Assembly (NCBI GenBank): GCA_017961585.1
Contig: JAGCWX010000007.1
Location: forward strand, 1-64,000
Direction: 5' to 3'
Source: Elusimicrobiaceae bacterium
GTDB taxonomy: Bacteria > Elusimicrobiota > Elusimicrobia > Elusimicrobiales > Elusimicrobiaceae
DNA: 64,000 nucleotides
Shown here one piece after another: positions 62,836 through 64,000 of the stretch (position 1 is the first letter of the stretch; each line of letters starts with the position of its first letter). Position numbers and translations under genes: made by a program. The notes below the pieces were generated by a model, which saw nothing but the letters and a program-made list of their open reading frames with translations, made no database searches and had not been told where the DNA came from.

Positions 62836-63993
62836 TTATCCTTTACATAAAACTCCTTTATAAATATCTTGCATGGCACGTAGTGCGTGCTCTTTTTCAA
62901 ATGGTTTAATAGCGGCTAAGCAAGCGGATTCCATTTCACTACGCAGCGCCGGATTTTGCGCCAAATAAGCAATATGTTTAGCAAAGCCGTCTACATCATT
63001 TGGCTTACAGGTAAACCCTGTTTTACCGTCAATAACATAATCTTTTATCCCTTGCACATTGGAAGCCACCAACGGGGTCCCCGCGGCCAATGCTTCTATA
63101 CCCGCTAGACCCAATCCTTCTATACGCGAAGGGAATGCACTAATATCGGCGGCGTGCAACAATTCAGGGATATCTTGCCGGAAACCTAACAACAAAAATC
63201 GTTCTGCTAGTCCGCATTGATTGGCCAACAAACGCAATTCTTCAGCCAAGGGGCCTTTCCCGCAAATGGCGTAATAAATGTTCGGATTTTTTAATTTTCC
63301 CAAAGCGCGAATAATAACCTGGTGATTTTTACGGGGAATCAGTTCCCCTACGGAAAGCACCAAAACCCCATCCGCTGGTACGCCGATAGATTTTTTTTTC
63401 TTGGCTTTATCTATCGCTACCTGTTGGATATGGGTAATATCAACCCCTACACCGGGGATATAGCGTTTGTTTTTCATATGGAAATGAGCCAAACGGCCGT
63501 AATCTTCCCGGCAAATGGTCACTAACGTATCCGTGAACCATGACAAAACCCACTCCACGGGGTAATATGTAAGCCAGTTCTTCACGGGTGCAGATGCATG
63601 AAAATGGAACCCGTGGCACGTATACATTACGTGAGTCCCCCGTTGGCGGCTTTTGCGGGCTGCCAAACGCGTCAGCACAGAGGCCGTGGGTGTGTGACAG
63701 TGGATCAAATCAAATTGTTCTTGATCTATCAGTTTTTTAAGTTGTTTATACAGCTTGATATTGCTCCATGCAAACGGACTGCGCGCAAAGGGAATGTGGT
63801 GTAATTTAATACCTTGCGACTTAAGAGTTTCTATATAAGCACGGGTCCGCTGGGGATTGGTATCTTCTAAATATTCAAAATGGGTAGCTAGATGGACGTC
63901 ACACCCCAAATTTTGCTTTAAAAATTGCAAATTCTCTTTGTTAAACCACTCAATCATGGAAATGACGGAGGCAACCACCAGCACTTTTTTCAT
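62836..63993 (-). CDS. Family 4 glycosyltransferase
   Basis: A 385-residue GT-B enzyme: VASVISMIEWFNKENLQFLKQNLGCDVHLAT, LIHCHTPTASVLTRLAARKSRQ, SVGELIPRKNHQVIIRALGKL and FPSRIEGLGLAGIEALAAGTPLVASNVQGIKDYV. The IIRALGKLKNPNIYYAICGKG segment is typical of Bacteroides-type capsule GT4 enzymes. The ATG at 63993 looks like the real start but only seven bases upstream are visible, so the operon promoter is outside the window. Confidence 0.9.
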   Translation of the reverse strand: MKKVLVVASVISMIEWFNKENLQFLKQNLGCDVHLATHFEYLEDTNPQRTRAYIETLKSQGIKLHHIPFARSPFAWSNIKLYKQLKKLIDQEQFDLIHCHTPTASVLTRLAARKSRQRGTHVMYTCHGFHFHASAPVKNWLTYYPVEWVLSWFTDTLVTICREDYGRLAHFHMKNKRYIPGVGVDITHIQQVAIDKAKKKKSIGVPADGVLVLSVGELIPRKNHQVIIRALGKLKNPNIYYAICGKGPLAEELRLLANQCGLAERFLLLGFRQDIPELLHAADISAFPSRIEGLGLAGIEALAAGTPLVASNVQGIKDYVIDGKTGFTCKPNDVDGFAKHIAYLAQNPALRSEMESACLAAIKPFEKEHALRAMQDIYKGVLCKG

Positions 63994-64000
63994 ACGTGCC

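Overview
The window reads as a chromosomal stretch of a Gram-negative-type (two-membrane) bacterium. Evidence for the double envelope is a TolC/MFP/RND efflux operon, a Wza-type lipoprotein exporter, two signal-peptide beta-barrel proteins and a LolC-free but otherwise complete set of glycan assembly genes. The moderate GC, the very large MFS-like protein at the left edge and the general gene style remind me of gut Elusimicrobiota, but this is an inference without a database search. No rRNA, tRNA, CRISPR array, insertion sequence or phage gene was seen.

Left part (1-14.5 kb): a giant membrane protein cut by the window edge; an organophosphate-antiporter (UhpT/GlpT-type) gene behind a structured 5' leader; a small outer-membrane protein; a divergent four-gene cassette (MFS exporter and methyltransferase on the minus strand, radical SAM enzyme and ATP-grasp enzyme on the plus strand); then glyceraldehyde-3-phosphate dehydrogenase, cytidine deaminase and an MsbA-like ABC exporter.

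Middle (14.5-30.6 kb): a minus-strand operon of about 13.6 kb running from a promoter at 28188-28215 to a terminator at 14515-14542. It carries the CDP-3,6-dideoxyhexose enzymes (glucose-1-phosphate cytidylyltransferase, CDP-glucose 4,6-dehydratase, the PMP/[2Fe-2S] 3-dehydrase), followed by an unusual tail: an SDR whose catalytic Tyr is His, an HpcH/HpaI aldolase, a HAD phosphatase and a ThDP enzyme. This looks like a route to a branched or otherwise modified CDP-deoxysugar. Paralogous GT2, GT8 and GT9 glycosyltransferases flank the sugar genes on both sides. At 30.6-37.1 kb is a tetR-first tripartite multidrug pump with a 28-bp perfect palindrome over its promoter.

Right part (37.2-64 kb): glycan assembly. 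RmlA and a Wzb-type phosphatase are divergent from an O-antigen ligase; Wza and Wzc follow; then an exported ankyrin protein, a beta-barrel, VanZ, UDP-glucose dehydrogenase and a UDP-glucuronate 4-epimerase. From 63993 down to 47758 lies an unbroken 16-kb minus-strand capsule/O-antigen operon with five glycosyltransferases, a Wzy polymerase, Wzx flippase, two acetyltransferases, CapA, a TupA-type ATP-grasp, a pyruvyltransferase with an FrhB-like Fe-S partner, and two separate CDP-alcohol systems (TagD+LicD and TagD-like+CDP-alcohol phosphotransferase). Together these would make, decorate, flip, polymerise and export at least one charged surface polysaccharide.

A recurrent regulatory theme is that several operon heads have a TATAAT-like box 6-9 nt before the start codon and no ribosome binding site, which suggests leaderless mRNAs.
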